Shown here piece by piece: positions 16,829 through 26,420 of a stretch of 64,000 nucleotides of DNA. The position numbers and the translations under genes were made by a program. Source of the stretch: Anaerobiospirillum succiniciproducens DSM 6400 (GTDB taxonomy: Bacteria > Pseudomonadota > Gammaproteobacteria > Enterobacterales > Succinivibrionaceae). Positions within the stretch are counted from its first letter, which is position 1; each line of letters opens with the position of its first letter. The DNA lies in assembly GCF_000482845.1 (NCBI RefSeq), contig NZ_AXWV01000018.1, positions 1 through 64,000 on the forward strand, given 5' to 3'. The notes under the pieces are model-generated. The model saw only the letters and a list, made by a program, of their open reading frames with translations. It was not told the DNA's origin and did no database searches.

Positions 16829-19147
16829 CTAGTGATTGTCGGTCTTCTCACCGCTTTCAATAATGGCTTTAATTTCCTGTTGGTAAGATGACATGATCTT
16901 ACCTAAGCCCTGATTTGCAGCATAGGCATCATACAGCGCACGGATAGACTTACCATCAGTAAGCTTGAGAGCCTCGGCTGCTAGCTTTTGCAGATCCTCA
17001 CAGGATACACGACGCATGATGTACTTAATACGAGCAATAAATGAGTTATTCATGCTCAGTGAGGTGTAGCCAAGTGACAAGAGCAGTAAAGCAGACAGAG
17101 GATCACCAGCAGACTCACCACATACGGTAATTGGCTTATTGTGCTCTTTAGCCTTATCGACCAGACCCTTTAAGCAACGCACCACTGCAGGGTGGAAACA
17201 ATCATAGAAACGAGCCACATTTGGATTAGCTCTATCTACTGCCAATAAGTACTGAATTAAGTCATTAGAGCCGATAGAGAAGAAGTCTACCTCTTGAGAT
17301 AGCTCATCCATTAAGTAAGTAGTGGATGGAACTTCAATCATCACGCCAAATGGTGGCAGAGTAACCTCTTTGCCAGTCTTCTGTCGCAGCTCATTAGCAA
17401 CCTCAATAATGGCACTCTTAACAAAGTGCACTTCTTCCATGCATGACACCATAGGAATCATGAGCTCTAAGTTGCCATACTTCTGATGAGCAAGCAGCAT
17501 AGCGCGTAACTGAGTATGCAGAATATTTGGCATATCCACAGTGACACGTACACCACGCCAACCTAAAGCTGGGTTTGGCTCCTTGCTTTGCAAATATGGC
17601 AGACCCTTGTCTGAGCCAATATCTAAGGTACGCATACATACAGGCTTAGGAGCTGATTGCTCTAAAATACGTGAGTACCACTCATATTGCTGTTGCTCAC
17701 CAGGGAAAGTGTCACACATCATGAAGGCAATTTCAGTACGGTAAAGACCGATGTTATCGCCAGCTTGCAGTGCCTCAGAACCATTCTGATTTAAGCCTGC
17801 ATTTAAGCTTACAGTGACGTGCTGACCATCTAAGGTGTTAGCAGGCTCGGTTGCCTCTCTTGAGAAGAGATCCTGCTGCTCCTTGCTCTGACTTACGAGC
17901 TGTTTGAACTCACCGATCACTGACTCAGGTGGGTCAAGAATCACTTCACAGTTTCTACCATCAACGATCACGGTATGACCATCAAGATCATTGATGTTAA
18001 CCTTAACGCCTAAGACAGAAGGAATACCAAAGTCACGGGCTAAGATAGAAGCGTGTGCTGAGGATACTTGTGAGGTTGCTACAAAACCTACGATCTTATC
18101 CTTTGGCAAGTCAGCAACCATGGCTGCAGGCATATTCTCCATAACGAGCACTACTTGCTCGTCAATGTCGAACTCACGATTACATGCGTGCACCAGACGT
18201 GAGACTAATACCTGACCAAAGTCTTTAATGTCGATGACTTTATCATCCTGACCTTGGATTAAAGCATCCTTCAGACGACGCTCGATAACAAACTTAACTG
18301 CTGAGGTGGCTAAGTAATGGCCTTGCTCAATGCAGCTAATTACCTCATCAGAGAAAGTAGAGTCATCGAGGAGCTTGCCATAAGAGGCCATGTAACCAAA
18401 TGCGGCATTGCTCTTTTCGCCCTCTTGCATCTTGAGAGTGGCCTTATCCATCTCAATTTGCATTTGGAAAAGAACTTGGGTGAACAGATCAACTTGTAGC
18501 GTTGAATCCTCAGTCTTTTGAATTTTTACATCATCAAGGGAGGTATCTGGCTGCCACACTAATGCTTTAGCAATGGCAATTTCGCCAGTGGAGCTAATAC
18601 CCTTGATACGCTTAAGTTCGTCATCTTCTAAAGAGTGCTCTTCACGGCTTCTAGAGATGATGCTGCCCATTTGCGCAGCAAGAGTGACTAAAAAAGACTC
18701 CTCTTGCTCACCAAATTGCTGTCTGCTCTTACTTTGAATAATGAGCACACCAATGGTAGAACCCTGATCGAGAATAGGCACGCCTAAGAATGACTGATAC
18801 TCGTCTTCACCAACATCAGGCAGGTACTTAAAGTTTGGATGGCTTGGAGCATTAGCTAGGTTTAACACCTCGCCAGTAGTACCAACTACGCCCACTAAAC
18901 CTTCATCAAAATGTAAGGTAGCCTTACCTACAGCAGACTGTGACAGACCGTCAGTCGCCATCAGACGATAGCGTTTGCGGAAGCTATCGAGAAGATAAAT
19001 CGAACAGCAATCGGTCTCAGTAGTCAGGCGAATCTTATGTACCAGGATATCCATTGCCTTTTTAATATCCAGCTCGCCCGTTACTGCCTCAGTAATCTGA
19101 CGCAATGCTTGTAAGAATATTCTTCCGTCCATACCGTAACTCCGCAC
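16829..19147 (-). CDS. ptsP: PTS-Ntr enzyme I (EI-Ntr) with N-terminal GAF domain
   Basis: The 772-residue protein starts the nitrogen-related phosphotransfer chain (PtsP to NPr to PtsN). An N-terminal GAF domain (about residues 10-165; ETDCCSIYLLD, FDEGLVGVVGTTGEVLNLANAPSHPNFKY, FLVTLAAQMG) is followed by the EI fold. The active-site His is in SSAHASILARDFGIPS. PEP-binding motifs are RTLDIGSDK, NPALGWRGVRV, DFFSIGSNDLIQYLLAVDR and VCGESAGD. Length is close to E. coli PtsP (748). A second Met at residue 6 is an alternative start. It lies 300 bp downstream of rppH, as in E. coli. GAF probably senses a nitrogen signal (glutamine in E. coli), from family knowledge only. Confidence 0.96.
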   Translation of the reverse strand: MRSYGMDGRIFLQALRQITEAVTGELDIKKAMDILVHKIRLTTETDCCSIYLLDSFRKRYRLMATDGLSQSAVGKATLHFDEGLVGVVGTTGEVLNLANAPSHPNFKYLPDVGEDEYQSFLGVPILDQGSTIGVLIIQSKSRQQFGEQEESFLVTLAAQMGSIISRSREEHSLEDDELKRIKGISSTGEIAIAKALVWQPDTSLDDVKIQKTEDSTLQVDLFTQVLFQMQIEMDKATLKMQEGEKSNAAFGYMASYGKLLDDSTFSDEVISCIEQGHYLATSAVKFVIERRLKDALIQGQDDKVIDIKDFGQVLVSRLVHACNREFDIDEQVVLVMENMPAAMVADLPKDKIVGFVATSQVSSAHASILARDFGIPSVLGVKVNINDLDGHTVIVDGRNCEVILDPPESVIGEFKQLVSQSKEQQDLFSREATEPANTLDGQHVTVSLNAGLNQNGSEALQAGDNIGLYRTEIAFMMCDTFPGEQQQYEWYSRILEQSAPKPVCMRTLDIGSDKGLPYLQSKEPNPALGWRGVRVTVDMPNILHTQLRAMLLAHQKYGNLELMIPMVSCMEEVHFVKSAIIEVANELRQKTGKEVTLPPFGVMIEVPSTTYLMDELSQEVDFFSIGSNDLIQYLLAVDRANPNVARFYDCFHPAVVRCLKGLVDKAKEHNKPITVCGESAGDPLSALLLLSLGYTSLSMNNSFIARIKYIMRRVSCEDLQKLAAEALKLTDGKSIRALYDAYAANQGLGKIMSSYQQEIKAIIESGEKTDNH

Positions 19148-19447
19148 GATGTTTATCTATCTGCTGCTCAAGCAGCATTGCGAGTTTGTCGCGCATTGAT
19201 TAACAAGTTAAACATCAGATAGCTAAACGTTTACATACGTCTCTATCTGTGTCAAACCAAACTCTAGACATGATAATTAAGTAAAGAGGTGGTTTCACTA
19301 GTTAATCTTATAATATGAAAGGTGCCGTGACTTAATAAGTGCTGATAATCTTAGATCAGATAGCTAAAATCACATGCCAAAACCCACTAAAGAGTCATTA
19401 AACCAGCTTAATTACTCTACTAAGTCGCACACGCTAACAAGAAGCGC
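19148..19447. other. ptsP-rppH gap
   Basis: I see no gene, repeat or clear terminator in these 300 bp. In E. coli the two genes are close; the gap may hold a separate ptsP promoter. Confidence 0.4.
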
Positions 19448-19993
19448 TTAGCGACGACGCTTTGAGTGGGATCGACTACGCCTTTCACCATGTTTATGAG
19501 GATGTAAATCAAGTCCTAAAGCTGCAGAGGCAAACTCTGTAAGAATGGCCCTGTATACATCGCGTTTGAATGTAACTACATTGCGTACTGGATACCAATA
19601 ACTGACCCAACGCCAACCATCAAACTCTTGATGCGATGAGCTCGTGAAGTTGATTACATCATTAAGTTTTGATTCATCTTCTAAAGACAATAAGAACCAG
19701 CGCTGTTTTTGGCCTAAAAACTCATTGTCTTTATGAGCATCTAAAATTCGTTTAGGCAAACGGTAGCAATGATGATCTTTAGAAGTTTGAACAATCCAAA
19801 CATCTTTTTTAGTTAGCCCTACTTCCTCGTAGAGCTCGCGATACATTGCCTCTTCTTCGGTTTCGTTGTCCCTCACTCCTCCTTGAGGAAATTGATAGGA
19901 ATTTTGCCGAATGCGCCGTGCCCATAGCACCTGACCTTTGCGATTAAAGATCACCATGCCCACATTGGGTCTGAAACCGTCTTGATCCATCAT
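19448..19993 (-). CDS. rppH: RNA pyrophosphohydrolase (Nudix)
   Basis: The 181-residue Nudix hydrolase converts 5'-triphosphate mRNA to monophosphate and so triggers RNase E decay. The N-terminus [23 protein letters not shown] is typical (first 20 residues quoted in part). The Nudix box GG-x-E-x-REL-x-EE-x-G lies at residues 38-60, and [14 protein letters not shown] near residue 123 is diagnostic for RppH. The tail is basic, rich in Arg/His/Ser. Two adjacent ATG codons open the frame. As in E. coli, ptsP lies downstream and mutH is divergent. Confidence 0.96.
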   Translation of the reverse strand: MMDQDGFRPNVGMVIFNRKGQVLWARRIRQNSYQFPQGGVRDNETEEEAMYRELYEEVGLTKKDVWIVQTSKDHHCYRLPKRILDAHKDNEFLGQKQRWFLLSLEDESKLNDVINFTSSSHQEFDGWRWVSYWYPVRNVVTFKRDVYRAILTEFASAALGLDLHPHKHGERRSRSHSKRRR

Positions 19994-20514
19994 CGCAAAA
20001 AAGCCTCATACAATAGCGCCGCACTCTACGTATAAACACTCAAACACTCTTTTCGAGCACAAGATAAGCGTTCTATCTCATGCACCTAAGTAGCTGTTAC
20101 TCAACTATTTTAAAGCGCTTACAAGCGTAAAAATGAGGCGTTAAACACCTTTGACAAAGATGCACAAAAACGTCTTAAAGCCGCCTCCTGCATTGTTTTG
20201 TCAAGCAATTATTATCCCATAAGGCGTAAACTATGTTTATGGTATGCATCGCAAAATCGAACATTACTCATTACATAAGCTCTGAGTTTTTACCTAAAAA
20301 CATGCAAAAATCGCAAAAATGCCACAAATTCAGCTAAAAACTGCCTCAAACCCCAATAATCCCTAGCTCCAACACCAACAGGCCTTTACCACAATAGTCA
20401 ATACATAATCATACAAAGAAGCAGGATAATACTCATGCACCTGTCATGCTAAAAGCAAGACATACTCTCTTAATTGGTTTAGACTGTTGAGCTCACATTG
20501 AGGAAGACTAGATC
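19994..20514. other. Divergent intergenic region, rppH / mutH
   Basis: The 521 bp must contain both promoters. I see no gene, tRNA or tandem repeat. The mutH ribosome binding site (GAGGAAG) lies at its right edge. Confidence 0.4.
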
Positions 20515-21459
20515 ATGAGTAATGCAGCGATTTTACAGCCACAGCATTTGTGCGAGAGTAAAAGTGCACCTAAGTACCGTAAAGAGCTCAATAGCTTACT
20601 CAAACTTAGTCAACCTAAAACTCGCGCCGATCTCATTAAACGCCTTGATCTCATCACAGGCCGCTCCCTTAGTGAGCTTGCCTTTCTCTCCGGCGTAGAT
20701 TCTCCTTATAACAACCGTGCTGGAAAAGGCTTTGCAGGTCAACTTACAGAGATCTTCTTAGGAGCTGATGCTGGCACCCTCTCAGAGCCTGATTTTACTA
20801 ATCTTGGTATCGAGCTTAAGACACTGCCAGTAGGCTTTGATCTCATGCCTGCTCAAAGCACGTTCTTGTGCATGGCAGATCTAAATCCTGAGCGCTTCAT
20901 ACCTTTTGAGCAATCTCACCTTTACCACAAACTGCGCCATATGCTCTTTGTGATCCTTTTAGCGCCAAAGGGAGCCAAGATCACCGAAAGACGCATCTTA
21001 GGCTACTTCTTTTTCAAGCCTGATAATCAAACGCTTAAGCTCTTTGAACAAGATTACAATGAGTTTAACGAGCTCATTTTGAATGCATCGGCACGTGAAA
21101 TTGATGGTAGCGCAGGCAATGTCATTCAGATGCGACCAAAAGCAGCTGCATCAAGTGAATACATCAAAGTGCGCGATGTTTCTGGCAACTTTACTACTAC
21201 CTATCCTCGTGCATACTACTTAAGACCATGGTTCACTAAAAAGCTAATGCAAGACTTTATGGCCATGAATAAGATTGATGATCTCGCTCTATCACAACTT
21301 GGCAAGCTCAAGAGTGCATTTGGCATAGATCCTAGCGATCTTGAAGCAGCATTAGCCGCAGATGATGATCCTCTAGAACTACAAGATAGCCAAGCAAGTA
21401 AGCATACTCAAGCCTCGACCATCGATACAGTCTCTAATCATGAGATCGAAGATCTCTAG
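20515..21459 (+). CDS. mutH: DNA mismatch repair endonuclease MutH
   Basis: The 314-residue protein nicks the unmethylated strand at hemimethylated GATC sites during MutS/MutL-directed repair. The catalytic motif D-x6-E-x-K is intact (D93, E100, K102 in PDFTNLGIELKTLP). GKGFAGQLTEIFLGADAGT, the His/Lys-Leu region SHLYHKLRHMLF, QMRPKAA and PRAYYLRPWFTKKLM all match MutH. It is about 85 residues longer than E. coli MutH (229), with extra N-terminal residues and an acidic, Ser/Gln-rich C-terminal tail of about 55 residues. Its presence implies Dam methylation of GATC in this organism, relevant to the GATC clusters elsewhere in the window. Confidence 0.94.
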   Translation: MSNAAILQPQHLCESKSAPKYRKELNSLLKLSQPKTRADLIKRLDLITGRSLSELAFLSGVDSPYNNRAGKGFAGQLTEIFLGADAGTLSEPDFTNLGIELKTLPVGFDLMPAQSTFLCMADLNPERFIPFEQSHLYHKLRHMLFVILLAPKGAKITERRILGYFFFKPDNQTLKLFEQDYNEFNELILNASAREIDGSAGNVIQMRPKAAASSEYIKVRDVSGNFTTTYPRAYYLRPWFTKKLMQDFMAMNKIDDLALSQLGKLKSAFGIDPSDLEAALAADDDPLELQDSQASKHTQASTIDTVSNHEIEDL

Positions 21460-21589
21460 TAAGAGCGAGTCCAACTTCAGAAGTTTACTAATCAACGGCT
21501 ATAGCGCCTCATCAATACGTATTGCCGTATTACAACTGCAATATGCTTAGCTAGCTTGCTCTTAAGATATGTTTAGCTATAGCCACGCA

Positions 21590-22100
21590 CCTGACACCCT
21601 CGTTTAACCCTAGGCTTAACCCTCAGTTAGCACGCTTTGTAAAGACTAGGAACCCTACCTACTTACCCTTATAAAGTTGATATATATCACATTTTCAAGT
21701 TAAAGCACCCTCTGTATCGTTTACTTACACCCTCATCTAACCCTCATGCCACCCTATGCCTACCCCAAGGCCTAGGGTACTAAATTAGGAAAAGATCACG
21801 CCATTTTTGTCACTTAATTGTGCAACGTCCTCAAGATCTTAGAAAATTTTAAGATTTCACAGATATAACTACTTATTTACGCGATCGTTATCTAACCCGC
21901 ATACAACGTGGCAAGAGGGTGTCTTAGAGGGTGGCACCACCCTCCCAAAATTAACAAATCCGCAAATTTAAGCAATAGATCTATGCATGCAAGTTACCTA
22001 TAATAGCCCTTATGCATAATCTTTGTTCGTACTTAAAATTTACCAAAGTACTTTTTGCATAGGGTGTTCAGAGGGTGTTCACACGGGGGTGAGACCCCCC
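21590..22100. repeat. ACCCTC / GAGGGT motif arrays with hairpins
   Basis: At least five ACCCTC and three near-variants (ACCCTA) lie in direct orientation within 21590-21770, and four GAGGGTG or TAGGGTG lie at 21910-22085. Perfect hairpins are GAGGGTGG / CCACCCTC (21927-21944) and GGGGGT-gag-ACCCCC (22085-22099). Confidence 0.65.
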
Positions 22101-22339
22101 TTATACAACCCTCAATACGCACTGTCTAAGCTAATGAACATATTGGAAAAGATAAGGCGTGACATAGGCTTTATGTAGGATCACCACCTACCTATACAGG
22201 TCAAAGCATCTGCGTAAAGAGCGATCTCAAAAGCAGATACACCTGATTAACTTGTGAACAAAGACGTTTAGTTAAGAGAAGCTTACCTTCGCTTGTCTAA
22301 GACAGCATCAACATCAAAACTTAGCTATCAAATGTTGTA

Positions 22340-22452
22340 ATCAGATCTGCCAAGCACTTTTATTGGTGCCAACAGATCTGCAATCACTTTTATTGTTGCA
22401 ATCAGATCAGCCAAAGCACTTTTTGCCATCAGATCTGGCCAAGCACGTTTTA
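22340..22452. repeat. Four ~30-bp tandem repeats around CAGATC
   Basis: CAGATC occurs at 22342, 22373, 22403 and 22430, each followed by a variant of TGCCAAGCACTTTTATTG. Spacing is 31, 30 and 27 bp. Each unit carries one GATC site. Confidence 0.8.
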
Positions 22453-22670
22453 TCTATAACAGTGGCGCTCGTTTGAGTAGCACCATAATGATTGCAACTT
22501 GATAACTAAGCACAAAAGATTTCACTGCTAAGTGGCAGCACAATTCACTAACTTGCTGCCACAGTATGACCACAAGATTGCTAATGCAGCCCCTATCAGT
22601 TAACGCACCTAAGAGATGTGCACTGATTGCTAACGACTGCGATGCAACAACTGTAATAGAGGATATTTGC

Positions 22671-22997
22671 ATGAGTATTGCCAAGAGCCCAACCAAGGAC
22701 GGCAAGAAGATCACCATTACTTTCTACATCAAGAAAGAAGCTGCTGCAGGCGCTGACAAGATCTTCTTAATCTGCGAGCACAATGGCTGGGAGCCAGTTG
22801 CTATGAAGCCACAGAAGAACGGCACCTTCAGAGGCTCAATCACCGTTCCTACTGATATTCAGCCAAGCTATCAATACCGTTTTAAGTACATCATGAACGA
22901 CGGTGAAGTTAAGTTCGACAACGACTGGGATGCAGAATCCTACTGCCGCAACGACTTTGGTACTGAAAACTCAGTATTCACCGTTCAGCAAAAGTAA
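22671..22997 (+). CDS. Standalone glycogen-binding (CBM48/isoamylase-N-like) domain protein
   Basis: The 108-residue protein appears to be a single immunoglobulin-like carbohydrate-binding domain of the type found at the N-terminus of branching enzymes, isoamylases and AMPK-beta. Indicators are KKITITFYIKKEA, the pattern FLICEHNGWEPVAMKPQKNGTF (quoted in part), SITVP and YQYRFKYIMNDGEVKFDNDWDA. These match the N-G-W, K-x-x-G-x-F and Y-x-Y-(R/K)-F positions of CBM48. No catalytic domain or signal peptide is present. The ATG has AGAGGA 7 nt upstream; an upstream in-frame ATG at 22566 lacks one. It stands alone with its own terminator. A cytosolic glycogen-associated role beside GlgC/GlgA is plausible but inferred. 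Confidence 0.75.
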   Translation: MSIAKSPTKDGKKITITFYIKKEAAAGADKIFLICEHNGWEPVAMKPQKNGTFRGSITVPTDIQPSYQYRFKYIMNDGEVKFDNDWDAESYCRNDFGTENSVFTVQQK

Positions 22998-23480
22998 TCG
23001 CTCTTGTAGCTAAAATATTTTAATTAAAAGGCTACACCTTAACTATGTGGCCTTTTTAATTTTCCATCCCAAGCACATAATCTGATTCCTCTACCCAATA
23101 GCAGCATGCATCTGTTATAGAGCCCGTCTCAAACCTCCCTTTTAGCTCCTTTCTTAGGTGCCTAATTACTCCATGACCTACATTCTTCTTTTTTAAGGAA
23201 GTGTCCGGGAGTGTCCAGTCTCTTACCGACATCCCTTAATTTTATTTAACGAGCAGCATATAGCCTTACAGAGGGGTATGTGAACGGCGATTTTGCATTC
23301 TAAGTGCTAAATACAAACAATACATATGGTCTATATGCCAATAATTTTAAGTTCGTAGTCAAATATTTTTAGATCTAGATCAAAGTTCACAAATGGCATG
23401 TATATGGGCATCACGTACTATTAGAGTATGATTATATATTTCTGATAAGGACAAAAAACCAAACTTTTTTCATAAAAGTG
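22998..23480. other. Intergenic region before tRNA-fMet
   Basis: Apart from the terminator at 23026-23057 no gene is seen. A short direct repeat GTGTCC / GTGTCC with GGGA between lies near 23203-23219; its meaning is unknown. Confidence 0.35.
23026..23057 (+). terminator. Terminator of the CBM48-like gene
   Basis: AAAAGGCTACA pairs with TGTGGCCTTTT (one G-U pair) around a loop of about 10 nt, followed by T residues. It begins 28 nt after the stop codon. Confidence 0.85.
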
Positions 23481-23509
23481 TTGACAGATAATAGCCCATT
23501 CCATATAAT
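23481..23509 (+). promoter_or_regulatory. Consensus sigma-70 promoter of tRNA-fMet
   Basis: A perfect TTGACA (23481-23486) and a perfect TATAAT (23504-23509) are separated by the ideal 17 bp. The tRNA begins 14 nt after the -10 box. This is the strongest promoter visible in the window and suits a highly transcribed tRNA. Confidence 0.93.
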
Positions 23510-23522
23510 GTGCTCATTCAAT

Positions 23523-23595
<73 letters not shown>

Positions 23596-23599
<4 letters not shown>

Positions 23600-23614
23600 A
23601 CTAAGCTAGTTGGT
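23596..23614 (+). repeat. Palindrome overlapping the tRNA-fMet 3' end
   Basis: ACCAACTA-AGC-TAGTTGGT is a perfect 8-bp inverted repeat that includes the encoded ACCA end of the tRNA. It could mask or present the 3' end during processing. Confidence 0.6.
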
Positions 23615-23641
23615 CTAGACTGCTCCGAGATGACCGCAATT

Positions 23642-23717
23642 AGCCAGCTTTATGCTGGTTTTTTTGTTTTTGGGCATTTCAAAATTTTTCAAAGACCAGC
23701 TTCAGGCTGGTTTTTTT
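23642..23717 (+). terminator. Two tandem terminators after tRNA-fMet
   Basis: CCAGC-TTTAT-GCTGG followed by seven T (23644-23665) and ACCAGC-TTCAG-GCTGGT followed by T residues (23695-23717) have nearly the same stem and are 50 bp apart. Both are good rho-independent terminators for the tRNA transcript. Confidence 0.85.
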
Positions 23718-24118
23718 GTATCTACCGATCCGATCTACCGCCATCAAATTCTTATCTTCTTTCTCTCACTCATTTTTTCTACCAATTTAGACCTCTTGCT
23801 ATTAAGAGCATCATGCTCATTTTGGCATTACTTTTGTTGTTACTATAGTTATTAGCTATACGGCAAGAATCCGCATGTATATTGGCTTTGAGTAAATTTA
23901 AAACTTGATGTTGAAAACAAGAAAATGAGAAATCATATCATGAACAGAGAGAAAATTGTCATCTTATACATCTAAATTTACCATTTTGTTTTAGTTTTCT
24001 AGCCAGCTTCATAATTCACAATTCCAGCTTATCTTAGTCAGCTATACGTAATCTAAAATATGCACAAATGCTCATGAAATGAATTTATGAGATGTGTGTG
24101 ATCTGATTAGGGGGCCTT
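23718..24118. other. Upstream region of dcuB
   Basis: No gene is seen in about 400 bp of AT-rich sequence. The dcuB promoter must lie here. I could not fix a convincing -35/-10 or a regulator site. An AGGGGG ribosome binding site precedes dcuB. Confidence 0.4.
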
Positions 24119-25696
24119 ATGGAGCTCTTTACTTCAATGTCCGATGGTATGCAGTTTTTCGTGCAAATCATCGTTGTTCTAGCCTGTTTATTCTATGGCG
24201 CTAAAAAAGGCGGTTTAGCACTTGGTATGCTCGGTGGTATCGGCATCCTGGTTCTGATCTTCGTTTTCCACATTCAACCAGGCAAGCCTGCTATCGACGT
24301 TATGATTACCATCTTAGCGGTAGTAGTTGCCTCAGCTACACTGCAGGCTAGCGGTGGCTTAGATGTAATGCTGCAGATTGCAGAAAAGGTTTTACGTAAG
24401 AATCCTAAGTACGTAACCATCATCGCTCCATTCATCACCGGCTTCTTAACCATGCTCTGTGGTACTGGCCACGTGGTTTATACCATCATGCCGATTATTT
24501 ATGACATCGCTATTAAGAATGGTATTCGTCCTGAGCGTCCAATGGCAGCCTCTTCCATTTCATCACAGCTTGCCATTATTGCATCCCCTGTATCAGTAGC
24601 AGTTGTTTCACTGTCTGCTTTCTTACTAGCCTCTGATCACAAGATCCCTGGATTTGACGGCTACTTAGACCTGCTTGCTGTAACCATTCCTAGCACCTTA
24701 TTTGGTATCCTCTGCATTGGTATCTTCAGCTGGTTTAGAGGTAAGGATCTTGAGGACGATAAAGAGTTCCAAGAGAAGCTCAAGGACGAAGAGTTCAAGA
24801 AGTACGTATATGGTGATTCTAAGAGTCTTTTAGGCGTAAAGCTGCCTAAGTCTAGCTGGCTTGCCATGTGGATTTTCTTAGGCGCTATTGCTGCTGTGGC
24901 TGTGGTTGGTGCCTCTAATGACATCAAGCCTTCATGGGGTCAGAAGATGGCCTATGAGACCACTATAAGCGCCGATACTCCACTGCGTTGGACTTCTACT
25001 GGCTCAAATAAGGGTGAAATCAACCTTAAGGCATTAGGCTTTGATCAAGAGTCTGATCACGGTGCTGATAGCAAGTTCAAAGAGGCTATCAAGGATGGCA
25101 CTATCACTGCTATCCCACTTAAGGACAAGATGGGTAATCCTGATATTAAGTACATCTCTATGGTGCATGTAATTCAGGCCTTTATGTTACTTGCTGGTGC
25201 CTTAATCATCATCTTTACTCCAACTGAAGCCAAGAAGATTGCCTCTAACGAAATCTTTAAGTCAGGTATGATTGCTCTGGTTGCTGTGTTCGGTATTTCA
25301 TGGATGGCTGACACCATGTTCGCTGTGCACACCCCAATGATGAAAGAGTTCTTAGGTGACATCGTTAAAGAGCACCAGTGGACCTACGCTATCATGCTGC
25401 TGTTAATCTCTAAGTTCGTTAACTCACAGGCTGCTGCATTAGCCGCTTTCGTTCCAATCGCCTTAGGCATTGGTGTAGAGCCAGGCATCATCGTAGCCTT
25501 TGCTGCAGCATGTTACGGCTACTACATTCTGCCAACCTACCCATCAGACTTAGCAACTATCCAATTCGATCGTACTGGTACTACTCGCATTGGTAAGTTC
25601 GTAATCAACCACTCATTCATTCTTCCAGGTCTGATTGGTGTAGGCTCTTCATGCGTATTTGGCTACATCTTAGCTACCTTATTTGGCTATATCTAA
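24119..25696 (+). CDS. dcuB: Anaerobic C4-dicarboxylate (fumarate/succinate) antiporter, DcuB-type
   Basis: The 525-residue multi-spanning inner-membrane protein exchanges fumarate, malate or aspartate for succinate during fumarate respiration. It follows E. coli DcuB closely: [76 protein letters not shown]-type helix, [12 protein letters not shown] and [12 protein letters not shown]. It is about 80 residues longer than E. coli DcuB (446), mainly because of an extra segment at about residues 276-343, between [13 protein letters not shown] and [17 protein letters not shown], in a loop. A strong terminator follows. It stands alone; DcuB is usually controlled by FNR and DcuSR, but I see no clear site. 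Confidence 0.95.
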   Translation: MELFTSMSDGMQFFVQIIVVLACLFYGAKKGGLALGMLGGIGILVLIFVFHIQPGKPAIDVMITILAVVVASATLQASGGLDVMLQIAEKVLRKNPKYVTIIAPFITGFLTMLCGTGHVVYTIMPIIYDIAIKNGIRPERPMAASSISSQLAIIASPVSVAVVSLSAFLLASDHKIPGFDGYLDLLAVTIPSTLFGILCIGIFSWFRGKDLEDDKEFQEKLKDEEFKKYVYGDSKSLLGVKLPKSSWLAMWIFLGAIAAVAVVGASNDIKPSWGQKMAYETTISADTPLRWTSTGSNKGEINLKALGFDQESDHGADSKFKEAIKDGTITAIPLKDKMGNPDIKYISMVHVIQAFMLLAGALIIIFTPTEAKKIASNEIFKSGMIALVAVFGISWMADTMFAVHTPMMKEFLGDIVKEHQWTYAIMLLLISKFVNSQAAALAAFVPIALGIGVEPGIIVAFAAACYGYYILPTYPSDLATIQFDRTGTTRIGKFVINHSFILPGLIGVGSSCVFGYILATLFGYI

Positions 25697-25751
25697 TACT
25701 GCAAACCTCTAAAGCTTATGCTTTAACAAGCTAAGCTAGAACCATAACCTT

Positions 25752-25785
25752 AAAGCCCTATTCCCAAGCAATAGGGCTTTTTTTT
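25752..25785 (+). terminator. Terminator of dcuB
   Basis: A perfect 10-bp stem AAAGCCCTAT / ATAGGGCTTT is followed by a long T run, about 55 nt after the stop codon. Confidence 0.92.
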
Positions 25786-26312
25786 ATGCGCAAAAGCCTA
25801 GTCTTTACTACTGCACCATACCCCTAGAGTTCCTGCTATAAAGACTAATAGTCACGTATAATCACTAAGACGCTCAGCACCCTTGTGTTAGTACGCAATG
25901 CTCTAACCAGCGTTAGTAAGCAATGCTTAACCTGCAAATGACCATCTACAATGGCCTCAATAAAGCTGCTACGTGTGCACATATGTCATCTTTGCATGCA
26001 ATGGATGCGTAGTGTATAAAGCAGTTAGTTGATGCGGCTAATAGCCTTCGCTGCCAGTTGATGCGGCTAATAGCCTAGAAGATCTTTGACACAGCTAGTA
26101 GCTTTAGGTGGCTTTTAGCGTTTAAGGCCTTTTGATGAATAGTAAGCGCTTGGAAAAGTGAGGGCACTTTGAGCCTGTGATAAGAGCAATAGCCCGTTGT
26201 CGGTGGGATCGAGGAAGAATGGTGGCTTGTGTTTAGGGTATAAATTAGACGGAGTTATGGCGTGCATAGGCAGCCAAACATATTTTGAAATTTTGGAGTG
26301 TCTATAAATGAC
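25786..26312. other. Intergenic region between dcuB and rplS
   Basis: No gene is seen. A 21-bp direct repeat containing GTTGATGCGGCTAATAGCCT occurs at 26027-26047 and 26056-26076 (period 29). A second pair, around GTTAGTA(C/A)GCAATGCT, lies near 25890-25930. Confidence 0.5.
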
Positions 26313-26391
26313 AAAAGCCTTGTTCGTGCAAACAAGGCTCTTGGCAGGCTCAAAATTTGAGCCATAAATGACCGCAGGCATGAGTCTGCGG
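26313..26391 (-). terminator. Three successive hairpins downstream of rplS
   Basis: On the minus strand after rplS come CCGCAG / CTGCGG (26372-26391), the palindrome GGCTCAAA-A-TTTGAGCC (26347-26363), and AGCCTTGTT / AACAAGGCT (26316-26339) followed by TTTTGTC. The last is the likely terminator of the ribosomal operon. ATAAATGAC precedes two of the hairpins on the plus strand. Confidence 0.7.
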
Positions 26392-26420
26392 CCTTAACAG
26401 GAATTAAACCTGTCTGACTG

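Larger units (their letters stand above)
21460..22670. other. 1.2-kb gene-free, repeat-rich region
   Basis: No credible gene is seen. The left half (21590-21770) repeats ACCCTC on the plus strand, and 21910-22090 repeats its complement GAGGGT, with two perfect hairpins there. A run of four ~30-bp repeats around CAGATCTG follows at 22340-22452. The region separates mutH from the CBM48-like gene and may contain that gene's promoter. Confidence 0.6.
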
